Numbered from the stretch's first letter, positions 7,737 to 15,893 are shown. The stretch is 15,973 nucleotides of DNA from Pseudomonadota bacterium (GCA_021828575.1 JAJZEL010000196.1:1-15973); one strand, 5' to 3'. Made by a program: numbers and translations. The notes: a model not told the origin generated them from the letters alone.

Positions 7737-7752
7737 GTAAACGCCCCCTCCG

Positions 7753-8628
7753 ATGCTTTTACGTTTAGCCCTTGCCCTGCTTTGGCTGCTCCACTGGCTA
7801 CCCCTGACCGCCCTGTCCAGGGTGGGTGCCCTGTTGGGCAGCCTGGCCTTTACCTTCATTCATGATCGTCGCAGGGTCACGCTCATCAACTTGAAACTGT
7901 GCTTCCCCCACTGGACCGAAGAACAACGAGTGATTGTGGCCAAACAGCACTTCCAGGCTTTCATGACCAGCATCCTGGCTCAGGGCGTGGGTTGGTACGC
8001 TTCCCTCCCCCGGTTGCGACGACTGGTGCAGTTTGAGGGGAAAGAGCATCTGGATCAGGCACTGGCACAGGGGCCTGTCATTCTCATGACCCCACATTTC
8101 TTCGGGGTTGACACCATAGGCATCTATCTCTCGGCGGACATCAGGACCATCACCATCAATACACGGCATAAAAATGCCACCCTGGATGAGGTGATCTTGC
8201 GCCATCGCAGCCGCTGGAATGGGGCTACCGTCTTTTCCAGGCAAGATGGCATACGGGCCGTACTGCGGGCTTTCAAGCCAGGCTGGGCGCTGTACTATCT
8301 GCCTGATCAGGACTTCGGGCCCAAGGAGTCAATTTTTGTGGATTTTTTCGGGATACCCACAGCCACCGTCCCTGCTTTGCCCCGGTTGGCTCGCTTGTCA
8401 GGAGCCCGCATCGTCCCTTGCGTAGTCCATCAGGAATTCGATCGGGGGCGGTACCGCGTCTGCTTCTACCCTTCCTGGGAAGCTTTTCCCGGACCCGACG
8501 AACGGGAAGATACCGTACGAATGAACCATTTCATCGAGGCGCGCGTACTCGAACAGCCCGCACGTTACCTGTGGAGCCACAAACGCTTCAAGGCTCGCCC
8601 TCCTCGCGAACCCTCCCCCTACGCATGA
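7753..8628 (+). CDS. lpxL: Lipid A biosynthesis acyltransferase (LpxL/HtrB family)
   Basis: This inner-membrane enzyme transfers a secondary acyl chain from acyl-ACP to the Kdo2-lipid A precursor. Length is 291 aa, close to the roughly 300 aa of the family. The N-terminus is a hydrophobic anchor (LALALLWLLHWLPLTALS, about 4-21). It is followed by the conserved RRVTLINLKLCFP, the catalytic HX4D motif MTPHFFGVDTIG with His115 and Asp120, and YYLPDQDFGPKESIFVDFFG, which is typical of the family. It ends with PARYLWSHKRFKARP, also conserved. ATG 7753 is the only possible start, because a TAA in frame lies at 7738-7740. No Shine-Dalgarno precedes it (the upstream bases are CGCCCCCTCCG), which is unusual beside its neighbours. 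The exact acyl chain and position (LpxL or LpxM type) cannot be told. dapF follows after 65 bp. Confidence 0.92.
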   Translation: MLLRLALALLWLLHWLPLTALSRVGALLGSLAFTFIHDRRRVTLINLKLCFPHWTEEQRVIVAKQHFQAFMTSILAQGVGWYASLPRLRRLVQFEGKEHLDQALAQGPVILMTPHFFGVDTIGIYLSADIRTITINTRHKNATLDEVILRHRSRWNGATVFSRQDGIRAVLRAFKPGWALYYLPDQDFGPKESIFVDFFGIPTATVPALPRLARLSGARIVPCVVHQEFDRGRYRVCFYPSWEAFPGPDEREDTVRMNHFIEARVLEQPARYLWSHKRFKARPPREPSPYA

Positions 8629-8693
8629 TGAAATTCTGCGGTCATTTGCAAAACCGGTTAGGATGCACCCTTCTGATGCGTGGAATGTGAACC
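8629..8693 (+). other. lpxL-dapF intergenic spacer
   Basis: This 65-bp gap is the longest spacer inside the plus-strand run. It contains an 8-bp palindrome (AACCGGTT, 8652-8659) and a TTGCAA (8646-8651), but no matching -10 at the right distance. There is no hairpin with a T-run, so neither a promoter nor a terminator can be assigned, and lpxL-dapF co-transcription is possible. Confidence 0.4.
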
Positions 8694-9533
8694 GTGCAGT
8701 TGTCCTTTACTAAAATGCAAGGGCTGGGCAACGATTTTGTGATGCTGGATGCCACTTCATCCCCTCTCAATCTCACGCCCGGACAAATCCGCCTTATTGC
8801 TGACCGGCACCTGGGCATTGGGTGTGACCAGATTTTGATCATCGCCCCTCCCGAGGATCCGGAGAATGATTTTCGCTATCGCATCCTTAACCCTGACGGC
8901 AGCGAAGTGGAAAACTGCGGCAACGGCGCACGCTGCTTTGCACGGTTTGTCAGGGCGCGAGGACTGACCCAAAAGGATGAAATTCGCGTGGAAACCTTGG
9001 GAGGTATCATCATTCCCCAGGTACTGCCCGATGATCAGGTCAGGGTGTGCATGGGCCCGCCGGAATTCAGCCCGGAAAAGGTGCCTTTCTTCACGAGAAG
9101 CCAGGCCACAACCTACGCCTTGCAAGTGGGAACGGAAACCCGGGAATTCAGCGTACTGTCCATGGGCAACCCGCATGCCGTGCAAGTGGTCCCCTCCGTA
9201 GCGGACGCCCCCGTAGCCAAGGAAGGCCCGCTCATTGAACATCACCCTGCTTTTCCACGTCGTGTGAATGCTGGTTTCATGGAGCCTGTGGATCGTCACC
9301 ACATTCGGCTCAGGGTCTATGAGCGCGGGGCTGGCGAAACGCTGGCCTGCGGAACCGGGGCCTGTGCCGCTGTGGTGGCTGGCATCACCCGTGGACTGTT
9401 GGACGGTACGGTCAGGGTAACCACCCGCGGTGGCGACCTGACTGTCTGCTGGCAAGGCCCCGGACACGACGTCTGGATGACAGGTGATGCCGTTTTCGTA
9501 TTTACGGGCCAGATGGAGCTGCCCGAGACCTGA
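8694..9533 (+). CDS. dapF: Diaminopimelate epimerase
   Basis: DapF interconverts LL- and meso-diaminopimelate without a cofactor, the last step before meso-DAP is used for lysine and peptidoglycan. The protein has 279 aa (E. coli 274) from GTG 8694, starting MQLSFTKMQGLGNDFVMLD, which matches the family start. The two catalytic cysteines are present: Cys75 in VENCGNGARC and Cys219 in LACGTGACAAVVAG. IGCDQILII, GNPHAVQVV and RVYERGAGET are further family motifs. The Shine-Dalgarno is weak (GGAATGTGA about 10 nt upstream). It is the first of the tightly spaced trio dapF, DUF484, xerC, an arrangement known from many proteobacteria. Confidence 0.97.
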   Translation: MQLSFTKMQGLGNDFVMLDATSSPLNLTPGQIRLIADRHLGIGCDQILIIAPPEDPENDFRYRILNPDGSEVENCGNGARCFARFVRARGLTQKDEIRVETLGGIIIPQVLPDDQVRVCMGPPEFSPEKVPFFTRSQATTYALQVGTETREFSVLSMGNPHAVQVVPSVADAPVAKEGPLIEHHPAFPRRVNAGFMEPVDRHHIRLRVYERGAGETLACGTGACAAVVAGITRGLLDGTVRVTTRGGDLTVCWQGPGHDVWMTGDAVFVFTGQMELPET

Positions 9534-9550
9534 ACCACCGAGGAATTGAA

Positions 9551-10213
9551 ATGAGCATGAACCCAGATGCCGTCGCCGCCTGGCTCAACAACCATCCGGA
9601 CTTCTTCGAGCACTATAGTGCTCTCCTCACCCATCTCCACCTCCCTCACCCCCATGATGGAGGACATACCGTATCCCTGAGCCAGCGGCAGGTACTGGCC
9701 TTGCGCGAAAAAAACCACGCTCTGGAAACACGGCTGCGCGAACTGATCGGCAATGCAGAAGTCAATGACCGCATCAATCGCCAGGTCCATGAACTGGCCG
9801 TTGCCATGCTGGCCGCACAAAACCTGCCTGAATTACTGGACACCATTGAGCACCAGTTTCATGAACGGTTCGTCGTACCGCAAGCTCAAGTCCGGTTATG
9901 GGGCGGGATTGAACTGGACAATCGCCCCGAGTTCGGGCCGGTTCCTGCGGAACTGAAAGCCTATGTCATGCGCATGGAAACCCCGTACTGTGGTCCGCTG
10001 GCCGTACACGGCACTCTGTCATTGTTCAGTCAGGATATCCTGCTCAAATCGTTTGCCGTCATCCCGCTAAAAAACGAATATCCTTTCGGCGTGGTGGTTC
10101 TTGCTTCGCCAGATGAAAACCGCTTTTCCAATCAGATGGGCACCCTGTTTCTCGAGCGGATCGGAGAAATGATTGGTGCCGCCCTACATCATCGGGTTCA
10201 TGCAGCCCTCTGA
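9551..10213 (+). CDS. DUF484 family protein
   Basis: This is a small cytoplasmic protein of the DUF484 family, 220 aa, with no known biochemical activity. The N-terminal signature VAAWLNNHPDFFEHYSALL (about 7-25) is typical. Residues about 44-80 form a likely helical coiled stretch (SQRQVLALREKNHALETRLREL). The C-terminal part (about 85-215), with VRLWGG, LAVHGTLSL and FAVIPLKNEYPFGVVVLAS, has the look of a GAF-like sensor fold. A good GAGG (9540-9543) precedes ATG 9551 by 7 nt. It begins 17 bp after dapF, and its end overlaps xerC by 14 bp. The conserved dapF-DUF484-xerC order suggests a link with cell wall or chromosome processing, but no function is proven. Confidence 0.9.
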   Translation: MSMNPDAVAAWLNNHPDFFEHYSALLTHLHLPHPHDGGHTVSLSQRQVLALREKNHALETRLRELIGNAEVNDRINRQVHELAVAMLAAQNLPELLDTIEHQFHERFVVPQAQVRLWGGIELDNRPEFGPVPAELKAYVMRMETPYCGPLAVHGTLSLFSQDILLKSFAVIPLKNEYPFGVVVLASPDENRFSNQMGTLFLERIGEMIGAALHHRVHAAL

Positions 10214-11105
10214 CCCCAAACTGAAGTCCTTGCAATCGGATTTCCTGCGCCATCTGGAAACCGAACGACGAATGTCTCCTCGCACCGTGGCAAGCTACCA
10301 GAGAGACCTCACCACGCTGTTTGCCCAAATGGGCGACCTGGCCCTGGAAGCGCTGACACCCCAGCATGTTCGACGTTTCGTGGCCCAATTGCATGCGCGG
10401 GGTCTTGCGGGTCGTACTTTGGCCCGTCTACTCTCGGGCTGGCGAAGTTTTTTTGATTATCTGGGACGCGACCACTCATTTGCAGGCAACCCTTGCACAG
10501 GCATACGCCCACCTCGCTCTCCCAGGCGACTACCGCACGCCCTCTCCCCGGACACGGCCGTTCATCTGGTGGCCCTTCCCGGAGAAGATTTCCTGACACG
10601 CAGAGACCGGGCCATGCTCGAACTGTTCTACTCCTCCGGACTCCGTCTCTCAGAGCTGGCAGGACTGCACATAGTCGATCTGGATTTGCACGAACATCTG
10701 GTTCGCGTCACGGGAAAAGGCAACAAGACCCGGCAGGTTCCGGTGGGCCATGCGGCCCGCGAAGCATTGATCCTTTGGCTTGAAAGCAGGAACGGGCTGC
10801 CCTCTCCGCCATCCACTTTCCTGTTTCTGACTCATTCCGGACGTCCATTGGGAATACGCGCCATCCAGCAGCGGGTGGCCTTGCGAGCCAGACAACGGGG
10901 ATTGACCGACCGTGTCCACCCCCACGTGCTCCGACATTCATTTGCCTCTCATGTATTGCAATCAAGCGGAGACCTGCGTGCCGTCCAGGAAATGCTGGGG
11001 CATGCCAGCATCACCTCTACTCAGGTCTACACGCATCTGGATTTCCAGCATCTGGCCAGAATTTACGATGCAGCGCACCCACGGGCACGGCGCAAAGGGA
11101 AGTGA
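10200..11105 (+). CDS. xerC: Tyrosine recombinase XerC
   Basis: XerC works with XerD at the dif site to resolve chromosome dimers at cell division. From ATG 10200 it has 301 aa (E. coli 298). The N-terminal SAM-like DNA-binding domain (FLRHLETERRMSPRTVASYQRDL) runs to about residue 90, and the catalytic domain fills the rest. The active site is complete: Arg149 in SGLRLSELAGL, Lys in VTGKGNKTRQVPV, HVLRHSFASH with His and Arg, LGHASI, and the nucleophile Tyr277 in STQVYTHLD. A longer frame starts at TTG 10173, but ATG 10200 gives the usual length. The start lies 14 bp inside the DUF484 gene, implying translational coupling. Only 7 bp separate its stop from that of the convergent TonB receptor gene. 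The intact catalytic set and housekeeping context argue against a phage integrase. Confidence 0.95.
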   Translation: MQPSDPKLKSLQSDFLRHLETERRMSPRTVASYQRDLTTLFAQMGDLALEALTPQHVRRFVAQLHARGLAGRTLARLLSGWRSFFDYLGRDHSFAGNPCTGIRPPRSPRRLPHALSPDTAVHLVALPGEDFLTRRDRAMLELFYSSGLRLSELAGLHIVDLDLHEHLVRVTGKGNKTRQVPVGHAAREALILWLESRNGLPSPPSTFLFLTHSGRPLGIRAIQQRVALRARQRGLTDRVHPHVLRHSFASHVLQSSGDLRAVQEMLGHASITSTQVYTHLDFQHLARIYDAAHPRARRKGK

Positions 11106-11112
11106 TTCCGTA

Positions 11113-13275
11113 TCAGAAAAACCGGGTAACGCCCACCATAAAGGTGCGTTCAAAACCGTATTGCGGGGCACCCACCCCGATTCCCGTACCGCTTCTCAGC
11201 TCGTAAGTGCGATCAAACAAATTGAGGACGGTGACTCGTCCTTCCAGATCACCAAACTCCTGTGTTTTGAACAGATGCGTGGCTGACGTATTGAATACCA
11301 CGTAATCCGGCATGGTCTGGGTATTGGCAAACCCGCTGCGCAAGCCGCTCCCGAAAATAGTGTCCAGACTCAGGTTGGCCCAGTCGGTTCGGTACCCGAC
11401 AGTACCTGACAGGGTATAGCGCTGGTCATGGTCCATGTATACCCAGTTGTTGTTGATATAGGCAATTTCTGCGGGCGAAAAGTTGAACTGGCCGGATTCG
11501 ATGCCTTTGGCCATGGCACGGCTCACAGAAGCATTGATGTTGGCCGACAGTCGATCCTCATGCCAATTCCCGGAAAATTCCACGCCGTAGATCTTGCCCT
11601 GCTGGTAATTGAAAGCGGAAAACAGCAACGAATTGCCAAACTGCCCCTCATCCAGGGGGTTCTGGACGTCCTTGTAATAGGCGTCCACGTCAAACCCCAT
11701 GTGATCGGACAACTGGTGGGACAACCCCATGTCGTAGTAATTGGAGCGTTCGGCCCGGACCGGGGCATTGGTCAACACGGTGGAGGCGTTCGTGGTGTTA
11801 GTGAACAGCGCCAGTGTCTTGCTATCCACCATGTCTGTGGATGGAGGCGTGAAAAACCTGGAGTACCCCACATGCATGCGCGTCGCAGGTGAGTAATCGT
11901 ACACCAGTGACAACCGGGGACTTAACTGGTGTTGGCTCACAAAAGTATTGTCTTCATCGAAACGCAACCCATAGTTCAACGTAAGAGGCGACAGGATCTT
12001 CCACTCGTCCTGCAAGGAGGTACCCCAAAAATGGGCCACGCCTGCCGTATTGTCTTGTAAGGTGACGGGCGGCGTGCTGGAGACACCCGCTACCGTCAAC
12101 TGGTTGCCCGCACATACCGACGAGATCCCGGTGCAATACACTTGGGACTGGTCATTGGAAAGAAAGCTTTCTTCCTGAGCCATGAACGTGGCGTGCAAGG
12201 TATGTTCATCATTCATTTGCCAGCCAGCGTCGGTCTGTATGCCTCGTGCGTCGCTACTACGCAGCACGGCATTGCTGACGCCTGCATAAAACAGGTCACC
12301 GAGATTGGGGTCTGGGGTGTATTGTTGCTGCGACAAACGGTGGTATAAGGACCACTGCATGTTCCATTGACCCAGACTGGATTGCAGGCTTGCCACCTGA
12401 AACTGGTTCAGTTCCACCTGATTGGCATCCAGTGCCACGGCAGGGGGAACAGGTTGCAACGTGGAACTGCAACATTGAGGAGTCAGAGTGGGGTTGTCCG
12501 GGATCTGAAACGAATTCATGGACTGCCCAAAAATCAGGCTGAGTCGTTCCTGGGGCGTCAGGTCATAAGACAACACACCGAAACCGTGGGCCTGCCGGGT
12601 CGTATCATGCAGCGCATTCAGTGTGCCCACCGGATTGTTGATGCCCAGCTGTGATGTCATGAGAGAGCCCGTGAGATCATAACTGAACCGTCCTATGGTG
12701 CCGTTGACGATCCCCGCCGTTTCACCGTAGTTCCGACTGCCCCCGGTCATGGACAACTCGCCTCCCGCTTCCGAATCGGGAGCTCGGGTCTGAATGTCCA
12801 CGATGCCGGCCGTACGGTACCCGTACTGGGCCGGCAATGCTCCAGTCAATATGGAAAACTTGTCGGCAAACCGTGTATCCAGGAATTGCCCGAAACCGCC
12901 CACCGCATCCGGAATCATGACCCCGTTGATCCGGTATTGCAGATTGCCGTGATCCCCCCTCACATGCACTTGACCAAAACCGTCCTGAACCACCCCGGGC
13001 GCCTGCAACATCACTTCGTTGATTGGCGTAGACTCTCCCTGCGGCAAACTGGAAATTTGGGCATCGGAAAACTGGTATCGGGTACTGCCATCCGCCGGAA
13101 TGCGTTGTGCACCAGGTGAAGCTTCGGTAGAAGAAGTGACCGTGATGGTTTGTGCTTCTCCCACGTCGCCATCATCGGGACCCACATCGCTTCCCTGCCC
13201 TGCGGCAAAAGCGCTCGGGCCACACAAAAGAAGGACTACGGTCACCAGCAGGTGCTGTCGAAAAGGATTGGTCAT
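11113..13275 (-). CDS. TonB-dependent outer-membrane receptor
   Basis: This is a gated beta-barrel receptor for active uptake across the outer membrane, powered by TonB-ExbBD. The start ATG 13275 gives 720 aa and a signal peptide, MTNPFRQHLLVTVVLLLCGP then SAFA, with probable cleavage after Ala24. Earlier in-frame starts would lie within the MATE gene and hide the signal peptide. A likely TonB box QTITVTS follows at about 42-48. Then comes the plug domain (about 60-180: INEVMLQAPGVVQ, QVHVRGDHGNLQYRINGV, GIVDIQTRAP) and a barrel of alternating strands ending in VTRFF with a terminal Phe. Two cysteine pairs (PQCCSS; YCTGISSVC) sit in probable outer loops. The ligand (siderophore, metal chelate, sugar or other) cannot be told. 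The ATG overlaps the stop of the upstream MATE gene (ATGA), so it is translated from the tyrS-MATE transcript. No Fur box was seen. Confidence 0.9.
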   Translation of the reverse strand: MTNPFRQHLLVTVVLLLCGPSAFAAGQGSDVGPDDGDVGEAQTITVTSSTEASPGAQRIPADGSTRYQFSDAQISSLPQGESTPINEVMLQAPGVVQDGFGQVHVRGDHGNLQYRINGVMIPDAVGGFGQFLDTRFADKFSILTGALPAQYGYRTAGIVDIQTRAPDSEAGGELSMTGGSRNYGETAGIVNGTIGRFSYDLTGSLMTSQLGINNPVGTLNALHDTTRQAHGFGVLSYDLTPQERLSLIFGQSMNSFQIPDNPTLTPQCCSSTLQPVPPAVALDANQVELNQFQVASLQSSLGQWNMQWSLYHRLSQQQYTPDPNLGDLFYAGVSNAVLRSSDARGIQTDAGWQMNDEHTLHATFMAQEESFLSNDQSQVYCTGISSVCAGNQLTVAGVSSTPPVTLQDNTAGVAHFWGTSLQDEWKILSPLTLNYGLRFDEDNTFVSQHQLSPRLSLVYDYSPATRMHVGYSRFFTPPSTDMVDSKTLALFTNTTNASTVLTNAPVRAERSNYYDMGLSHQLSDHMGFDVDAYYKDVQNPLDEGQFGNSLLFSAFNYQQGKIYGVEFSGNWHEDRLSANINASVSRAMAKGIESGQFNFSPAEIAYINNNWVYMDHDQRYTLSGTVGYRTDWANLSLDTIFGSGLRSGFANTQTMPDYVVFNTSATHLFKTQEFGDLEGRVTVLNLFDRTYELRSGTGIGVGAPQYGFERTFMVGVTRFF

Positions 13276-14696
13276 GTGGATTCGAGGTAGATGCGCCGCC
13301 AGGCACCCGAACGCCAGCGCATCCAGAGACCCAGTCCCAAGGCGATAGTATATATGAGCGCAGCCCACCAACCACCCTCAGCTCCTAACCCCCACTGTGG
13401 CAGAAAGTGAACCCACCCTTTGCCCTCTGGAAAAGTCAGGGCATGACAGAGCGGTACGAATAACCCCCAGGACAACAGAAGCAGCAGTAAAGTGGGCATG
13501 CGCACATCACCCGCGCCTCTCAGGCAAAATGCGGAGGAGATGTTGAGGGCATCAAAGACCTGATAACCCGCCGCTATCCATAGCAACCGACCGGACAAGG
13601 CCAGTACCGCTCCAGTTGCGGGATCTCCTGCTGGCACGAAAAAAGGGATGACCCAGGGCCCCAGAAAAGCCAGGACAATGCCCAGTACTCCCATGTAAGC
13701 CACTGCCAGCCGAATGATGACCTGCGCACACCTGGCAGCCCATTCCTTGTCTCCCGCTCCAATAGACTGCCCCACCAACGTGGTTCCCGCCAGGGCAATG
13801 CCCACTGCCGGCATGTACGAGATGGAAGTCATCATCATCACGACCTGTGTCGCCGCTCCGTCCACGGGCCCCAGATCCACCTGCATCAGCTGGAACAAAG
13901 CCAATCCCACCACATCCATGGCAGGAAAAAGCCCGGTGGGAATGCCCAAGGCAAACACTTCCTTCAGGCCTCGCCAGTAGGGACGCCAACTGAGATGGGT
14001 ATGAAAACGGTCACGGAACTCGCTCCTCATGAAAAGCCACAGTCCCGTGCACGCCCCCAAACCCAGAGCCACCGTGCTCCCCTGAGCAGCCCCTGCAATG
14101 CCCTGATGAAGATGAAAGATGAACAGGTCATTGAACAGCGCATTGCCGATGACCACCGTGAGCATGATGAGAAAGGTGTAACCGGGCCGGGCAATGCCAT
14201 TGAAAAACGACCCAAAAGCGTACACCACTGCCGACAGTGAACCGCCCCACAACCGGGGTTCCCAATAAGCGATGGCCAGTTGCTGCACATGGGGCTGCAG
14301 GTGGAAAAGGGTAAGCAGGCCACCCCCGGCATGTGCCACCCAGAGAAACAGAGGCGTTGTGAGCAGTCCGCCCCACATGCCACTCCAGGCCGCCCGCCCG
14401 GCCTCCTTCAGGTGCCCTGCCCCGAAAGCCTGAGCCACCAGCGTCTGGACAGCAATGCCCACCCCTCCGAATATCAGAAAAAATACGAATACCAGGTAAT
14501 AACAGGCACCCGCAGCGGACAAGTCGTCGGTCGAAAGATGTCCGATGAACCAGGTATCCGTCAGGTTAAGCACCACCTGGAGGCTGGTGTTCAGGAAAAG
14601 GGGCAATGCCAGTGCCACCACCGACTTCAGGTCCACATGACGCTGTCCCTGCGCATCCAGACGAAGCGCTGGCAGTTGATGTACCGGGGAAGTCAA
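13272..14696 (-). CDS. MATE-family efflux transporter
   Basis: This is an inner-membrane multidrug and toxin extrusion (MATE) type exporter, normally driven by Na+ or H+. Length is up to 474 aa with about 12 hydrophobic segments in two similar halves. Family-like stretches are ALPLFLNTSLQVVLNLTDTWFIG near the start, and GIPTGLFPAMDVVGLALF and AVGIALAGTTLVGQSIGAGD in the second half. CLRGAGDVRMP comes near the end. The frame opens with TTG 14696, which overlaps the tyrS TGA (TTGA) but has no Shine-Dalgarno. A GTG at 14636 (beginning MDLKSVVALALPLF) has AGGGA 9 nt upstream and is a good alternative that drops 20 polar residues. It lies between tyrS and a TonB receptor gene, overlapping both. 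The exported compound is unknown; a link with the ligand of the receptor is inference from position only. Confidence 0.88.
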   Translation of the reverse strand: MTSPVHQLPALRLDAQGQRHVDLKSVVALALPLFLNTSLQVVLNLTDTWFIGHLSTDDLSAAGACYYLVFVFFLIFGGVGIAVQTLVAQAFGAGHLKEAGRAAWSGMWGGLLTTPLFLWVAHAGGGLLTLFHLQPHVQQLAIAYWEPRLWGGSLSAVVYAFGSFFNGIARPGYTFLIMLTVVIGNALFNDLFIFHLHQGIAGAAQGSTVALGLGACTGLWLFMRSEFRDRFHTHLSWRPYWRGLKEVFALGIPTGLFPAMDVVGLALFQLMQVDLGPVDGAATQVVMMMTSISYMPAVGIALAGTTLVGQSIGAGDKEWAARCAQVIIRLAVAYMGVLGIVLAFLGPWVIPFFVPAGDPATGAVLALSGRLLWIAAGYQVFDALNISSAFCLRGAGDVRMPTLLLLLLSWGLFVPLCHALTFPEGKGWVHFLPQWGLGAEGGWWAALIYTIALGLGLWMRWRSGAWRRIYLEST

Positions 14697-15883
14697 CGGC
14701 AGACAACCCGTGCAAACCGACGCTTCCCTACCTGAAGGATGCCCTGCATGCCTGGAGTGAGGCAGAATGCCTTGTCCAGGATTTTCTCTCCGTCGAGCCT
14801 GACTCCGCCCTCGCGCATGAGGCGCATGGCCTCGGAAGTGCTTTCCACCAGTCCGGCCTGCTTCAAGGCCTGAGGCAGGGACAACCCTTCCCGACCCACT
14901 TCCAGCACCTGCTCGGGAAGGTCATCAGGCAACACGTGCCCCCGGAATCGCATCTCGAAATCCTCATGGGCCTGTTTTGCCGCAGCGTGACCATGGAATC
15001 TGGCAACGATTTCACCAGCAAGCAGTACCTTGATATCCCGTGGATTCCTGCCGTCTTGCACCTCTTTTTTCCAGCGTCGCAAGGTATCCAGTGGTTCAAA
15101 AGACAGAAGATCGAGGTAACGCCACATGAGCGTGTCCGAAATGGACATGAGCTTGCCAAACTGCTCCTGCGGGGGTTCCTGGACACCAATGAAATTATTC
15201 ATGGACTTGGACATCTTGTTGACACCGTCCGTCCCTTCCAGCAGTGGCATGGTCAAGATGCACTGCGGTGACTGGCCATAGTGCTTTTGCAGTTCACGTC
15301 CCATGAGCAGGTTGAACTTCTGGTCCGTGCCTCCCAGTTCCAGATCAGCCTGCAGGGCAACCGAATCATAGCCCTGCACCAGTGGGTAAAGAAACTCATG
15401 CAATGCAATGGGTTGACCCGAACGGTAGCGCCTGGAAAAGTCTTCCCGCTCCAGCATGCGGGCCACCGTATGGGTCGCCGCCAGACGTATGAGGCCTTCC
15501 GCACCCAAAGGGTGCATCCATGTGGAATTAAAAGCCACCCGAGTACACTCGGGATCCAGAATTTTGAACACCTGAGCCTTATAAGTGGCGGCATTGTCAG
15601 CCACCTGCTCGGAAGTGAGCGGTGGGCGGGTGGCATTCCGTCCAGTGGGATCGCCGATCAAACCCGTGAAATCACCTATGAGGAACGTGATTTCATGGCC
15701 CATATTCTGCAGGGTACGCAACTTGTTGATGAGCACCGTATGCCCAAGGTGCAAGTCAGGCGCCGTGGGGTCAAATCCAGCCTTTACTTTCAGAGGTCTA
15801 CCCGTTTTCAACCGTTCGGCCAATTCGTCTTCCGGGAGAATTTCATCTGCCCCGCGCCTGATTTCTTCCAGTGCTTCTGTCAT
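14693..15883 (-). CDS. tyrS: Tyrosyl-tRNA synthetase
   Basis: This class I aminoacyl-tRNA synthetase charges tRNA-Tyr. The product from ATG 15883 is 396 aa, beginning MTEALEEIRRGADEILPEDE. Class I signatures are HLGH (HIGH-type) in APDLHLGHTVLINKL and KMSKS in GVNKMSKSMNNFIG. The tyrosine-binding region has QGYDSVALQADLELGGTDQKFN. A C-terminal S4-like RNA-binding domain holds SEAMRLMREGGVRLDGEKI. It resembles the roughly 400-aa TyrRS type common in betaproteobacteria rather than the E. coli form. The frame is open to 15913, but AAGGA 5 nt before ATG 15883 decides the start; ATG 15889 would have no room for that site. It heads a minus-strand run with the MATE and TonB receptor genes. Confidence 0.96.
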   Translation of the reverse strand: MTEALEEIRRGADEILPEDELAERLKTGRPLKVKAGFDPTAPDLHLGHTVLINKLRTLQNMGHEITFLIGDFTGLIGDPTGRNATRPPLTSEQVADNAATYKAQVFKILDPECTRVAFNSTWMHPLGAEGLIRLAATHTVARMLEREDFSRRYRSGQPIALHEFLYPLVQGYDSVALQADLELGGTDQKFNLLMGRELQKHYGQSPQCILTMPLLEGTDGVNKMSKSMNNFIGVQEPPQEQFGKLMSISDTLMWRYLDLLSFEPLDTLRRWKKEVQDGRNPRDIKVLLAGEIVARFHGHAAAKQAHEDFEMRFRGHVLPDDLPEQVLEVGREGLSLPQALKQAGLVESTSEAMRLMREGGVRLDGEKILDKAFCLTPGMQGILQVGKRRFARVVCR

Positions 15884-15893
15884 GTGCATCCTT
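15884..15893 (-). promoter_or_regulatory. tyrS Shine-Dalgarno
   Basis: AAGGA (minus strand, 15893-15889) lies 5 nt before ATG 15883. It selects that ATG over the in-frame ATGs at 15889, 15910 and 15913. Confidence 0.7.

Noticed and set aside
7694..7752. A SAM or SAH riboswitch before metK.
   Set aside because: The divergent gap is only 59 bp, no pseudoknot or multi-stem fold can be traced, and the likely leader is about 28 nt.
8621..8681. ACGCAT and ATGCGT as an inverted repeat around the lpxL-dapF spacer.
   Set aside because: Six bases with a loop of about 49 nt is expected by chance and no T-run follows.
8757..9467. A 236-codon minus-strand frame opposite dapF.
   Set aside because: dapF is certain with both catalytic cysteines; the antisense frame shows no family features.
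10200..11105. The tyrosine recombinase as a mobile-element integrase.
   Set aside because: Length, motifs and the dapF-DUF484 neighbourhood match chromosomal XerC; there are no att repeats or phage genes nearby.
11128..11150. A hairpin near the xerC/TonB receptor junction as a bidirectional terminator.
   Set aside because: The stem has a two-base bulge, the nearest T-run is six bases away on one strand only, and it lies in receptor coding sequence.
13222..13275. The receptor N-terminus as a lipoprotein signal.
   Set aside because: The cysteine is preceded by Leu-Leu-Leu, not by a small residue at -1, so it is not a lipobox; an ordinary cleavage site follows.
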